DNA of 64,000 nt from Desulfomonile sp963700305 (GTDB lineage Bacteria; Desulfobacterota; Desulfomonilia; Desulfomonilales; Desulfomonilaceae). The translations under genes and the position numbers were made by a program. The DNA lies in contig CAVOXB010000012.1 in NCBI GenBank assembly GCA_963700305.1, positions 186,001-250,000 of the forward strand, given 5' to 3'. Below, in pieces: positions 40,701-49,747 of this stretch (the first letter of the stretch is position 1; the number at the start of each line of letters is the position of its first letter). The notes under the pieces are model-generated. The model searched no databases. It was given only the letters and a program-made list of their open reading frames with translations, and was not told where the DNA came from.

Positions 40701-42136
40701 CAACGACGCCCTGGCATCAAGCAGAGCCTGCAAAGGTATCCATCCTGGTGAATCCCGTTGTCAACTGGAGCTTCGAGAATGCCTCGCCATATTCCAACTG
40801 GGCCATGAACGAGACTTACGAGACTCCCACGCCTCCCGCGTACATTCTGCCCGAGTACGGCACCTTTGGCATTGTGACCAATCAACCTGGGGGAACGACC
40901 ATTCATTTTGGCGACGTGATACACGACTATTACCTTAGCGGCAACGATCAGGAACAGTTTTCACTTAACTTGGTGACCGCTATTCCCGGCGTTCCAGGGG
41001 TCACTGTTCAAGGGAGCGAGAGCGCTCACACGGCTGTGATCCTGAGTGGTGGGCTCCGAGATGCCACTCTCACGCAGACCTTTACCATCGCGCGAGACCA
41101 GTATCTTAAAGGTCTCGAACTGCAGTTCGATCTTTCGTATTGGAACCCGAATCTGTATCAGCCGGACGGCCAGGAGTTCACAGCTACCCAGTTCGTTGAG
41201 GTTTATCTGTACGATACGACCAGCGGCTCGCCAACTCCAATCTGGCATACCGCAAACGGGGTGGACAGCTCTGTAGTAGGAACGATGAAACATTATTCGC
41301 TCAAATTGGGGGCTACGGATCCACTGGTGTCGAAGATTGCAAGTACCGGCGCCCAATTGGGTGTGAAATTACATGTCAGTGGTATGGACTGGTACCTTGA
41401 TGCGGCCATCGATGATGTCAAGCTCGTGCCGACTCGTAAGGGCTGGGCCCTCGGGACCGCCTCACCTCAACCCCCTGAGTTGTTGATGGCGACGGCAGAC
41501 ACGGGCTCAGGGAGTGCCGCAGAGGCGTCAGTCCTTACCTCCGCAATGGCCTATGACACGCTTTCCGCGTCCCAGACGGGCGCTGATTCCTCATTGTCGA
41601 TACTGACGTCCACACGCGGGGCCAGTGATCTATCCCTCTTGAGCGTACTTGACAGCGCTAGTAGCGGGGGCACTTCGGTGGCTACGGGCTCGGGAACGAT
41701 TGTTTCAGGAGCTTCTTTCTCTGGGGGCATGGCCATTGATGTCACAGGCACTGACTCATATGCTCCGAGCGCTATTGACGCCAATCCCACGCCTGCAGAT
41801 CAATCAGTCGTTGCTTTATCGAATGACTCAGACGTCACAGGCTCGGATGCAGTTGCTAGCGCACCGGGTTCGTCAGATATTTTGCTCGCAAACGATCCCC
41901 CGAGCGTTCAAGCATCCGTGACTGGCGAAGGTGTTCCGACCAAGAATTTCGATTTGCGGACAGCTTTCGCCTTTGATCTTGCTAGCGTGAGCGCTTTTGA
42001 CGTGCTCGACACGAGCATTGGAACCGGCACGCCTCTTCCTGGGATGGAGACGAGAGACCTGCTTGCGAAGATTCAGTCTGGGGCGTCTGCTGCAGTGAGC
42101 ATGGACGCGATAAGGCTTACGGACTTCCTTATCTAG
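37709..42136 (+). CDS. Giant secreted FG-GAP/VCBS protein with LEPR-type N-terminal motif and DUF4347 (three frameshifts)
   Basis: About 1475 residues once three frame breaks are closed: 38204-38206 (extra A; SQKHLQV should be SQNIFKF), about 38530-38555, and 39468-39470 (extra A; VGKSLLP should be VGSHYYQTF). There is no Sec signal peptide; instead ILEALEERIVLDA (residues 17-29) matches the LEPRxLL-type N-terminal motif of very large surface proteins. DUF4347 follows (VVLISNAIDQIE, IVDHGTGG), then cadherin-like segments, then seven FG-GAP repeats with calcium loops such as DFDGDGDLDIV, DFNGDGYVDIF and DVDRDGDLDAI, and a Ser/Thr/Ala-rich tail. Probably exported or surface bound. GGAGGTG before ATG 37709 sets the start. 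Inferred cargo of the nearby exporter. Confidence 0.82.
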
Positions 42137-42498
42137 AAATCCAACCCATCCGTAAACAAATTCCGGTATGGGAGACTGCACCATACTGGAACTTTGTTAG
42201 AACCGCTTGATCCCATGTAGAGTTATTGTGGTTCTCGATGACTTTTGTGGAGATTTGCGGAAGACATTTTCGCCCGTGGGTTGTCCACATTGAAGAAAGA
42301 TCCGACCTTTGGACTGGCGCAACATCACGGCTAATACCAACATTCATGGCCGGGAAAGGCCACAACGAATTATGAAAATTTGGAGCTAGTGACATCCCGG
42401 GCTTCATCCGGGGTTGGGTTTTGTCTGAAGCGGTTTTGTTCGGGGAACATGATATTCTCTTCTTAAATGACAACCACATCGTTTAAGGAGTGTCTACC
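42137..42498 (+). other. 5' non-coding segment of the second IS110-family element
   Basis: About 360 bases between the giant gene and the transposase start. It holds short hairpins such as GGCC-GGGAAA-GGCC near 42351 and an AAGGAG site at 42485-42490. It may be part of the mobile element and could contain its guide RNA. No gene. Confidence 0.4.
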
Positions 42499-43791
42499 AT
42501 GCCCCCAAGGAAAAAGAATACCAGTACTGTTTCTGTAATTCACGAGATTTGTTGCGGATTGGATGTGCACAAAAAGACGGTTACGGCCTGTCTTCTTTGG
42601 TCCGACACTGATGGGACGGAGCACAGCGAGATTGTGGAGTTTGAGACTTTCACCGACGATTTGTTCAGGCTCAAGGAATGGTTGATCGAGCGGGAGTGCC
42701 TTGTCGTGGCGATGGAGAGCACCGGACCTTATTGGACTCCGGTTCACAATATATTGGAAGGATTTTTCCAGGTTATTTTGGTCAATGCTCGGCATATGAA
42801 GAACGTGCCGGGTCGCAAGACCGACTTGTCCGATAGTCGATGGCTTGCGGGTCTGTTGCGGCATGGTCTGCTTAAGGCCGCTTTTATTCCTCCGAAATTC
42901 CAGCGGCATTGGCGCGATTTGACGAGGATGAGAACCAAATATCAGCAGACTATCGGCGATTTCAAAAGGCGCGTTCATAAGCTGTTTCAGGAAGCGAACA
43001 TAAAGATCGATTCAGTCCTTTCAGATCTGTTTGGATTGACGGGTCGCAATCTGATGAAGTTGCTGACATCCAAGGACTCCGCTCCTACTCTTTGTGAGGT
43101 CGAACAATGTCTCCGTGGATCCCTCAAGGAGAAACGTGAAGAGGTTTATCGTTCCATTCAGGGCTTTTTTGAAGAGCACCATAGAGACCTTTTGGCTCTC
43201 ATGCTTGAAACTATTGAAAAATTGGAGGCCCAAGTCGAAACACTTGATCTTCGCATAAACCAGTCCATAAAAGCTTACCGAGAAAAGATTGACAGGCTCG
43301 AAGAGATACCGGGAATCAGTGATGTGTCCGGCCCTGCTATCTTGGCGGAGATCGGTCCCACTCTTGAAGCGTTTCCGAACGCTGACGCTTTGGCGTCCTG
43401 GTGCGGTTTGTGTCCCGGGAACAATCAAAGCGGAGGAAAGAGATTTAGCGGAAAGATCCGAGTTCGAAAGAACCGTTTGAAGACTATCATGGTCGAAGTG
43501 GCTTGGCCGGCCATAAAGAAGAAAGGGTCTTATTTCAGAGCCAAATACTATGCTCTAAAAGCTCGTCTCGGCCCTAAAAAGGCAATAATCGCTGTGGCCC
43601 ATCGAATCCTCAAGGCGATCTACCACGTAATAAAACATGACACACCCTTTAAGGATCTCGGTGAGGCGTATCTCTTTGAAAAGAATAAGGATGCTAAGAT
43701 CAGGTATCTCTCGAAACAGGCTGCTTTACTAGGCTTTCAACTTGTGCTTGCGCAACCACCGCTCCAACGACAGCAACCAATTTTCTCATAG
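42499..43791 (+). CDS. IS110-family transposase, distinct from the first
   Basis: 430 residues. N-terminal RuvC-like domain with CCGLDVHKKTVTACLL, MESTGPYWTPV and TDLSDSRWLAGLL giving the D-E-D-D residues; long coiled-coil middle; C-terminal transposase_20 domain with LEEIPGISDVSGPAIL, NQSGGKRFSGKI and a basic tail. About 120 residues longer than the copy at 31234 and only distantly similar, so a separate subgroup and a separate arrival. ATG 42499 is favoured by an AAGGAG site eight bases upstream; the GTG at 42490 overlaps that site. No frame break. Confidence 0.9.
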   Translation: MPPRKKNTSTVSVIHEICCGLDVHKKTVTACLLWSDTDGTEHSEIVEFETFTDDLFRLKEWLIERECLVVAMESTGPYWTPVHNILEGFFQVILVNARHMKNVPGRKTDLSDSRWLAGLLRHGLLKAAFIPPKFQRHWRDLTRMRTKYQQTIGDFKRRVHKLFQEANIKIDSVLSDLFGLTGRNLMKLLTSKDSAPTLCEVEQCLRGSLKEKREEVYRSIQGFFEEHHRDLLALMLETIEKLEAQVETLDLRINQSIKAYREKIDRLEEIPGISDVSGPAILAEIGPTLEAFPNADALASWCGLCPGNNQSGGKRFSGKIRVRKNRLKTIMVEVAWPAIKKKGSYFRAKYYALKARLGPKKAIIAVAHRILKAIYHVIKHDTPFKDLGEAYLFEKNKDAKIRYLSKQAALLGFQLVLAQPPLQRQQPIFS

Positions 43792-44064
43792 AGGTCGAAC
43801 CAGGAACTGAAGCCTTAGCGCTCGAATACCAACATGACCCGTTGCCGGCCGGCACAACAAACTGTCGGCTCCTCGGAGACCACGCATAGGAATCTTTTTT
43901 CTCCTGCCGGCACACCTCACAACTGAGCGTTCATCATGACTTTTCGCAAACAACCGTCTAAACCCAAAGCTCGTGCCTCCCCGAGGAAGCATCCTCCCAC
44001 CTTCGAAGCTAAATTTCAGTACATTTTCATAGGAATACCCTCTCAAACGAGTAGCATTTTCTTC
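43792..44064 (+). other. 3' non-coding segment after the second transposase
   Basis: About 270 bases with no gene. Contains short inverted repeats such as TTGCCGGCCGGCACAA. In the IS1111 branch of IS110 the guide RNA lies 3' of the transposase, so this stretch is an alternative location for it. Confidence 0.35.
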
Positions 44065-44120
44065 GGTGGGACGGGCATCCTGCCCGTCATTTACTCGACA
44101 GGCGAGACGCCTGTCCCACC
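44065..44120. repeat. REPIN-like paired hairpin repeat
   Basis: Outer pair GGTGGGAC (44065-44072) / GTCCCACC (44113-44120) enclosing two perfect eight-base stems: GACGGGCA-TCC-TGCCCGTC (44070-44088) and GACAGGCG-AGA-CGCCTGTC (44097-44115). Such paired hairpins with this wording are spread between genes in many bacteria as non-autonomous repeats. No matching REP transposase is in the window. Confidence 0.75.
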
Positions 44121-44319
44121 ATTCCTTTCGCTCGCGAAATTAATTCTTTGACTAGGTTTTGGTATAACTTGACGAACCGGAAAAACACGTTATTATAGTA
44201 TCCTGTATTCAAACGGATAATGATCTGCTTGCCACGTTTGCACCAAGACAATTTGTACTGGAATAAATGGCAGGCCATTTGCCCCTATCGGATCCGGCCT
44301 CTCACGAAAGAGAGCGACA

Positions 44320-44547
44320 ATGACCAGGCAGAAGCCAAAATACGAGAAACCGGCGCTCATAGATTTGCAGGAAAGTGGTATCCTTCAAGCCAGTGGAGTG
44401 TGTAAGTCCGGCGGAAGCGATGCTGGTACGTGTTGGCCAGGCTCAAATGCGAAGACCGGTTGTACTGATGGCCAATCAGCCAAACAGGGCTGCGTTAGCG
44501 GATCCTCCGCTCGTCCCGTATGTGTCATTGGGAATGGCCGGTTCTAA
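44320..44547 (+). CDS. Candidate modified-peptide precursor with Cys every ten residues
   Basis: 75 residues. Leader MTRQKPKYEKPALIDLQESG contains YEKPAL, the YxxPxL form recognised by PqqD-like domains in lasso-type systems. The core has C28, C38, C48, C58 and C68, exactly ten apart, each followed by G at +3 (G31, G41, G51, G61, G71), with Ala near +6 in most units (for example CWPGSNAKTG, CTDGQSAKQG, CVSGSSARPV). I recall similar repeats in ScmA-type proteins of SynChlorMet cassettes but cannot confirm. No radical SAM or cyclase gene is adjacent; the ScmC-like kinase and PqqD-like M50 fusion are 7-9 kb away. A GAAAGAGAG site precedes the ATG. Confidence 0.65.
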   Translation: MTRQKPKYEKPALIDLQESGILQASGVCKSGGSDAGTCWPGSNAKTGCTDGQSAKQGCVSGSSARPVCVIGNGRF

Positions 44548-44709
44548 CTTCCCGGAGGTCTTTGGCTACGGCCGGTCTCTTTCATCCTGGAACACCTGCG
44601 CGGGACATGCCCCATTACGCAGAACCCAGACTGCTCCTTTTTTGATCGGACATTATATCTTCAGTTCGGGTTTTGTAAGCGCATCCCCTCGCAAATGCCT
44701 GACGTGCAG

Positions 44710-44943
44710 TCAACTGGCAATTCGAACCAAATCAGAATCTAATACTCTCCGAATTTCCTGAAGAATTTCTTGGGTGTTATATGGTTTAGCGATAAAACCT
44801 TTGGCGGGAAATTGACGAGATTCCGAAAATCCCGTTTCCGCGGAATATCCGCTGGCGATGACTACTTTTACCAGCGGATCCGTCTTCAACAAATTCAGCA
44901 CCGCGGCAAACGCACAAGTTCGCTGTAGCTTAATAGGCAACAC
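44710..44943 (-). pseudogene. C-terminal fragment of a response-regulator receiver domain
   Basis: 77 codons matching only the last third of a receiver: VKVVIASGYSAETG (switch region), GFIAKPYNTQEILQEIRRVLDSD (conserved Lys in AKPY). The acidic pocket and phospho-Asp part are missing, and the N-terminal MLPIKLQRTCAFAAVLNLLK lacks receiver features. Wording suggests it derives from a hybrid sensor kinase. A remnant, probably not expressed. Confidence 0.65.
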
Positions 44944-45058
44944 ACAGAATGTGGAAAGATGAGATCCCGATTTAAATTGACATTTCTAGCGCTAGTTATT
45001 AGTTTGTCATGATATTTGTAATTTGACTCGACACTATGAAAGTTTTGGAGAAGCAACT

Positions 45059-46031
45059 GTGGGGCTGAAAACTACACGGTGGGTGCTGGTTGCAACAATC
45101 CTCATCGCCATTGCTCCCACTATGGCTGCATCACAAGGATTCTACGAACCACGACCCCAATATTTTGCCCAACCCTTGGTAAGAATAGGATATCTGTTTC
45201 CAAATAGTGCGACGAAGCTGACATTTGATTCTACCAGCGGCACTGCCCTCGCAATTCAGGACCTTGGGCTCTCAATAAATGTGCGAGGCGTATGGACGGA
45301 ATTTGCCGTACCTGTGCGCGGTTTTGGACCTGTAGGGCTGGTCGTTGGCTTCAGCTACCTTTTTCCGGTAAATAAACATTCTCAAGAGACCTATGAACTT
45401 GCTCCACCTGCGAGCAGGCAACGAGATTGGACCTCGAGGTACTCAGCTATGGAATATTCAAGCTGCAATAACTTACAACGTGTATCCTTCGATATATGCT
45501 ATGGCCGGATTCAGGTACGAGTCTTTGTTAACCAATCTGAAGAATCCTGAAGGAGGCAACCCCGCACTGTTCGGTTCCGGCGATGCGGCAGACCTAACGT
45601 TCAGCGGATACATACCTTTTCTCGGATTCCAGATGGAACGGACTTTGCCCTCGGGCATGGGTCTAAAGGCAAGTGCATGGGGTTTTCCTGCCCTGCCCAG
45701 CTCTTTTGAATATGTGGAGACAGTCGCACATGGCGGTAGTCGCGTGCACGGCACTGTGCAGCGGATGACTGCGAACAACGAATTTCGCTCCGGCTATTTC
45801 TTAGAGGGATTAGCCGAATTATCTGTACCGGTTTACGGGGTGCAGATGGGCGCCTTCATCAAGTACAGCGCTATCTATGGCAAGACAAATGCTGACGTAA
45901 ATTCATTCGTCGTCGTGCCGGGGCTTTTAACCACCACACTAACTTCCTATCACAACCACGTTAATGTGCACATCGATAGGAGCAGCTGGATTGTCGGGGG
46001 CAATGTGAGCTTCAGCTTTTGGTTCCTGTGA
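45059..46031 (+). CDS. Outer-membrane beta-barrel protein, one frameshift
   Basis: About 323 residues. Signal peptide VGLKTTRWVLVATILIAIAP ending near MAASQG; mature part of alternating strands with aromatic ends (SINVRGVWTEFAVPV, FGPVGLVVGFSYLFPV, SIYAMAGFRYESLL) and a terminal strand ending SFSFWFL, the C-terminal Phe/Leu signature of barrels. Frame breaks at about 45436-45441: removing one T turns TSRYSAMEYSS into TSR-TQLWNIQAAITYNVY. The GTG at 45059 has TTTTGGAG eight bases upstream; the longer frame from 45023 has no site. Lone gene; ligand unknown. Confidence 0.65.
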
Positions 46032-46286
46032 TCATTCCAGCCTGAAATGCCGGCTCTTGATCAATAAAGACGAGCCAATGGGGCTACCCAGTTCAGATCG
46101 TTAAGCGAAACGAATTAAGCGATTGGATTTGAGTTACGTGAAATTCAGTCTATAATGGGGAACCTATGGATAGACACGACGTTTGTCGGTATTCCCTTTG
46201 AGCCGATGAATAGCCGGATTACGATTGTTCTAACAAAGTGCGTGGTCTCGAGCACGCCCAGGGAACTCATGGCTTGAACAAGGATC

Positions 46287-47889
46287 GTGACGTCTGACTC
46301 GACGATTTCAATGAGCCGCAGCTCAGAAAACAGAGCCGAGAGCCATCCACCTCTCGCATTTTGTACTCCGAGTCCAAAATCTCTCCTCCGATGGCTCAAG
46401 GCAGAGACTTCGCCCATAATTGAAGAATGGGTCGACAGCCTTTCTACGCTGTCCAGGTATTATGCCAGCCGTTCGCGGGAAGAGCTCGTCGAGACAGTAA
46501 CCGAAGCCTTCCATGCAAATTTGGATTTCCTTTCTCTAAACAGACTCGCTCGTATGGAGCATTTCATAGATTACATTACGGAAAAACGTTTGGCTGCCGG
46601 GTTTCCTCTGTCCGATGTTCAACAGGCATTTGAGTTATTCAGGTCTATTGTAACGCGAAAGCTTCTGGCCGAACGGCGTCCCAAGTTGTTGGCACAGTCG
46701 ATAGAAGCTATCAATGCTTGTCTTTCGTTTACGATCCATAGTTTTTCTGATCACTTTCAGCACATGCACGAGCGTTCAATTAGACAGCACGCGCAAAATC
46801 TTGAAGAAGAGATAAGCATTCGTACGGCTGAACTGGCCCAGAGTGAACGGAGATACAAGACTCTGGTAGAAGAAATAAATGACGGATATTTTGTCATACA
46901 GAACGGTCGCATTGTATTTGCCAATCAGGCGTTTTGCCGTATGCACGGGACGACTCCAGCGCGAGCGACCGGGCAGCCGTTTTTGCGATTTGTGGCCTCG
47001 GAATGGCATGAACAGCTACGTGCCGCGTACTTGGATGTGTGCGTCGGTGAGTCTGCAGCAAATACCATTGAATATACTCGTCTCGGCTGCGATCCAGAAA
47101 GCGGGGCTACAGAAATCAAGGCCAAGACAATTGACCTCGGTCAGGGGCTGGTAACTATCGGGGTCTGCAGGGACATCAGCGAGCGGGTTGCCATGGAAAG
47201 GAAGGTCCGTGAAAATGAGCGCTTGGCATATGTGGGTCATCTGGCAGCATCTCTTTCACATGAGATCAGAAATCCGCTGTCTTCTATCAACATGAATCTG
47301 CAGATTTTGAGCGACACGTTACATCTGGACGGATTTGATCGACGCCGTCTTGATATCACGGTTCGTGAAGTATCCAGACTGGAAAACATTTTGCGCCAAT
47401 TACTGGATCTCTCCCGGCCGGTGAGCATAGAGTTGAATTTCGCAGATGTGCGCGAACTTGTGCAGGGCTGTATCGATCTAGTGGAGCCTAAGACCTCGGA
47501 AAAACACTTAAAAATAGTTCAGCGGTATTCCCGGTGCCTTCGGCCATGTAAATTGGATGCAAAAAAGCTGCAGCAAGCTCTGTTGAATTTGATGCTCAAT
47601 GCAATTGAAGTTACGGACGAGGTACAGTCGGATCCTCGTGTTCGCAAAGACAATTCGTGTTGCCGAAAATGAATATCTGGAAATCGGAGTCAGAGACAGC
47701 GGCCCGGGTGTCGATCCTGATGGTATTTCACGGCTGTTTGATGCCTTCTACACGACCAAGGCTCAGGGCAGCGGCTTAGGATTGAGCAACGTCAAGAGGA
47801 TTGTGGAAGCACATCTGGGAACTGTTGAGGTACGCAGCGGCAAAGAACCAGGAGCGACTTTTGTGATGAGGCTGCCATGGATAGTATGA
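46287..47889 (+). CDS. Soluble sensor histidine kinase with RsbRD-like N domain, one frameshift
   Basis: About 533 residues, no TM helix. N-terminal RsbRD-like helical sensor (LLRWLKAETSPIIEEWVDSL to about residue 165), coiled coil, PAS domain (YFVIQNGRIVFANQAFCRMHG), HisKA with SLSHEIRNPLSS (His in SHEIRN), and ATPase domain with NLMLNAIE, DSGPG and GSGLGLSNV. The frame is lost near 47628: DEVQSDPRV should be DEVQ-RILVFAKTIRV after dropping one T, and runs to the stop at 47887-47889. That TGA overlaps the ATG of the NtrC-type gene, so the two are coupled and a cognate pair. Start (GTG 46287) uncertain. Confidence 0.85.
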
Positions 47890-49229
47890 ACAGGGTGCTT
47901 GTGATAGACGATGACGCTTCTATTCGCGAATCCCTGGAAATGTACCTGCAAGACAAAGGTTTAGCGGTTCGGACTGCTGACACAGGTAATGATGGCTTCA
48001 AGGTTTGTCTTGACTACAATCCTCAAATTGTCATTCTGGACATTCGATTGCCTGACATTTGCGGCCTTGAGATACTTCAACGCATTGTGGAGACCCGCCC
48101 GGATGTGAAAGTCATAATTATTACGGCCTATCATGACATGGAAAGCTCGATAGAGGCTATGCGATACGGGGCTTATGATTACATTCAGAAACCCTTGAGC
48201 GTTCGTGAGCTGGATCGGTCCATAACCAAGAGCCTACGGATTTCCAAGGCCTCCCTGTCGTCTCCGCACCTCCTGAATGACGACCAGGACCAGGTCTTGC
48301 GTAACCGGATTGTCGGCGACACGAGGGCCATGCGTTCCATATTTAAATTCATCGGACTACTCTCCTGCAACCGGGCCACAGTCCTGATCGAGGGAGAGAC
48401 GGGCACAGGCAAAGAACTCCTGGCAAGGGTAGTCCATGGATCTTCGTTGTGGAAGAACGAGCCTTTTATAACTATCGACTGCACCACCCTTGTAGAGGGT
48501 CTCTTTGAATCCGAACTCTTCGGTCATAAAAAGGGGGCCTTTACCGGCGCGGCTGAATCCAAGAAAGGGCGGATAGAATTAGCAGGTGCGGGCACTTTAT
48601 TCTTTGACGAAGTTGGAGAACTCCCGATCGCTTCGCAGGCCAAGCTCCTGCGCTTTATGGAGTACGGCGATTTCACGAGGGTAGGAGGAAACCAGCCCCG
48701 CCAGTGCGAAGCACGTATCATTGCTGCAACCAATAGGAATTTGAAAGATCTCGTTCAGCAGGGCCAGTTTCGTCAAGATCTTTTCTTTAGGCTAAAAGTC
48801 ATCACCATCCGTGTACCGCCCCTGCGCGAGAGAATCCGTGATTTGCCTGAATTGGTGAGGTTCTTTCTGGTAAAGATCAATCAAGACTTGAGTACAAAGG
48901 TTGCCAAAGTTGAAAAACGGACGATGGACATTCTCAAGGCCTATTCGTGGCCTGGCAATGTGAGAGAACTCAAGAATGTGCTAATGAAAGCAGTGCTGGA
49001 ATCCAGAGGAACTGTTCTCCTGGCGGATGTCGTTGAGACCGCTCTTGCCGGATCGTCTACGGAATTGCCGGAGACTACAGAACTGCGCACACTGGAAGCT
49101 GTAGAAAGAGAGTATATTCTCATGGCCTTTGCCAGATGCGGTGGAAATATTTCATCCACTGCAAAGGCATTGGGAATTTCTAGGCCTACCTTGCGAAAGC
49201 GGCTTAACCAATACCAAATTGACGCTTGA
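47886..49229 (+). CDS. NtrC-family sigma-54 response regulator
   Basis: About 447 residues. Receiver with DDD at 8-10, D52 in VILDIRLPD and Lys in YIQKPLS; AAA+ domain with GETGTGKE, GAFTGA, LFFDEVGEL and the R-finger region FRQDLFFRL; C-terminal Fis-type helix-turn-helix GNISSTAKALGISRPTLRKRL. All motor residues are intact, unlike the activator at 22694. It would activate sigma-54 promoters when phosphorylated by the kinase just upstream. ATG 47886 overlaps the kinase stop as ATGA; an in-frame ATG nine bases upstream is possible. Confidence 0.9.
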   Translation: MNRVLVIDDDASIRESLEMYLQDKGLAVRTADTGNDGFKVCLDYNPQIVILDIRLPDICGLEILQRIVETRPDVKVIIITAYHDMESSIEAMRYGAYDYIQKPLSVRELDRSITKSLRISKASLSSPHLLNDDQDQVLRNRIVGDTRAMRSIFKFIGLLSCNRATVLIEGETGTGKELLARVVHGSSLWKNEPFITIDCTTLVEGLFESELFGHKKGAFTGAAESKKGRIELAGAGTLFFDEVGELPIASQAKLLRFMEYGDFTRVGGNQPRQCEARIIAATNRNLKDLVQQGQFRQDLFFRLKVITIRVPPLRERIRDLPELVRFFLVKINQDLSTKVAKVEKRTMDILKAYSWPGNVRELKNVLMKAVLESRGTVLLADVVETALAGSSTELPETTELRTLEAVEREYILMAFARCGGNISSTAKALGISRPTLRKRLNQYQIDA

Positions 49230-49747
49230 CTTTGCCAATTTCGTTTATGCACTGGAAAGAACCTTTCCACTTAATGCAAAGAAACTTTACAATGCCCCTT
49301 TCCGAAACTTTCTATCCCGGTGACCGACTTTATTTTTGAGTGGCGCAGTGTCCGTCCATGCTTCGGTAACGATGAAAGTGGCATAAGACTTGCTTTTCTA
49401 GGTTTAGTTGTAAGGTATGGACCTTCGCCTGCTGTTGCCTCGCGAAACGCGGTGAAGGTATCGAGTTCATTGTGAATTTTGGTTGGCTTGGGCGCTGCAT
49501 ATAAACGCGGCATAGGCGGGAACACGCCGGGCTATTGCACCCAATCTTCACTGTGTGGTATCCTAATTTTAATATAAAACACCCAGTTCAAGCTGCCTAG
49601 CTTGATCAGTCGACAGGCTGGCTGCTCATAAATATATAGCGGGCCCAAAAAAGCTCGCGTCACTGTCACAGTTTCCTAAACCCTTATTCCACATCCTTTA
49701 GACAAACAATAGCTCAGATACGACGTCTTCGAAAAGGAGTGAAAGAC
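49230..49747. promoter_or_regulatory. Region upstream of the ABC transport operon
   Basis: About 510 bases with no gene. Holds the promoter of the operon that starts at 49748 and ends with an AAGGAG site. No perfect operator seen; AT-rich part at 49560-49640 (AATATAAAACACCCA and ATAAATATATAGC) is the likeliest promoter core. Confidence 0.4.

Noticed and set aside
44375..44761. 128-codon frame overlapping the Cys-repeat peptide
   Set aside because: Overlaps the regular Cys-decad frame in another phase and lacks any motif; the periodic frame is the coding one.
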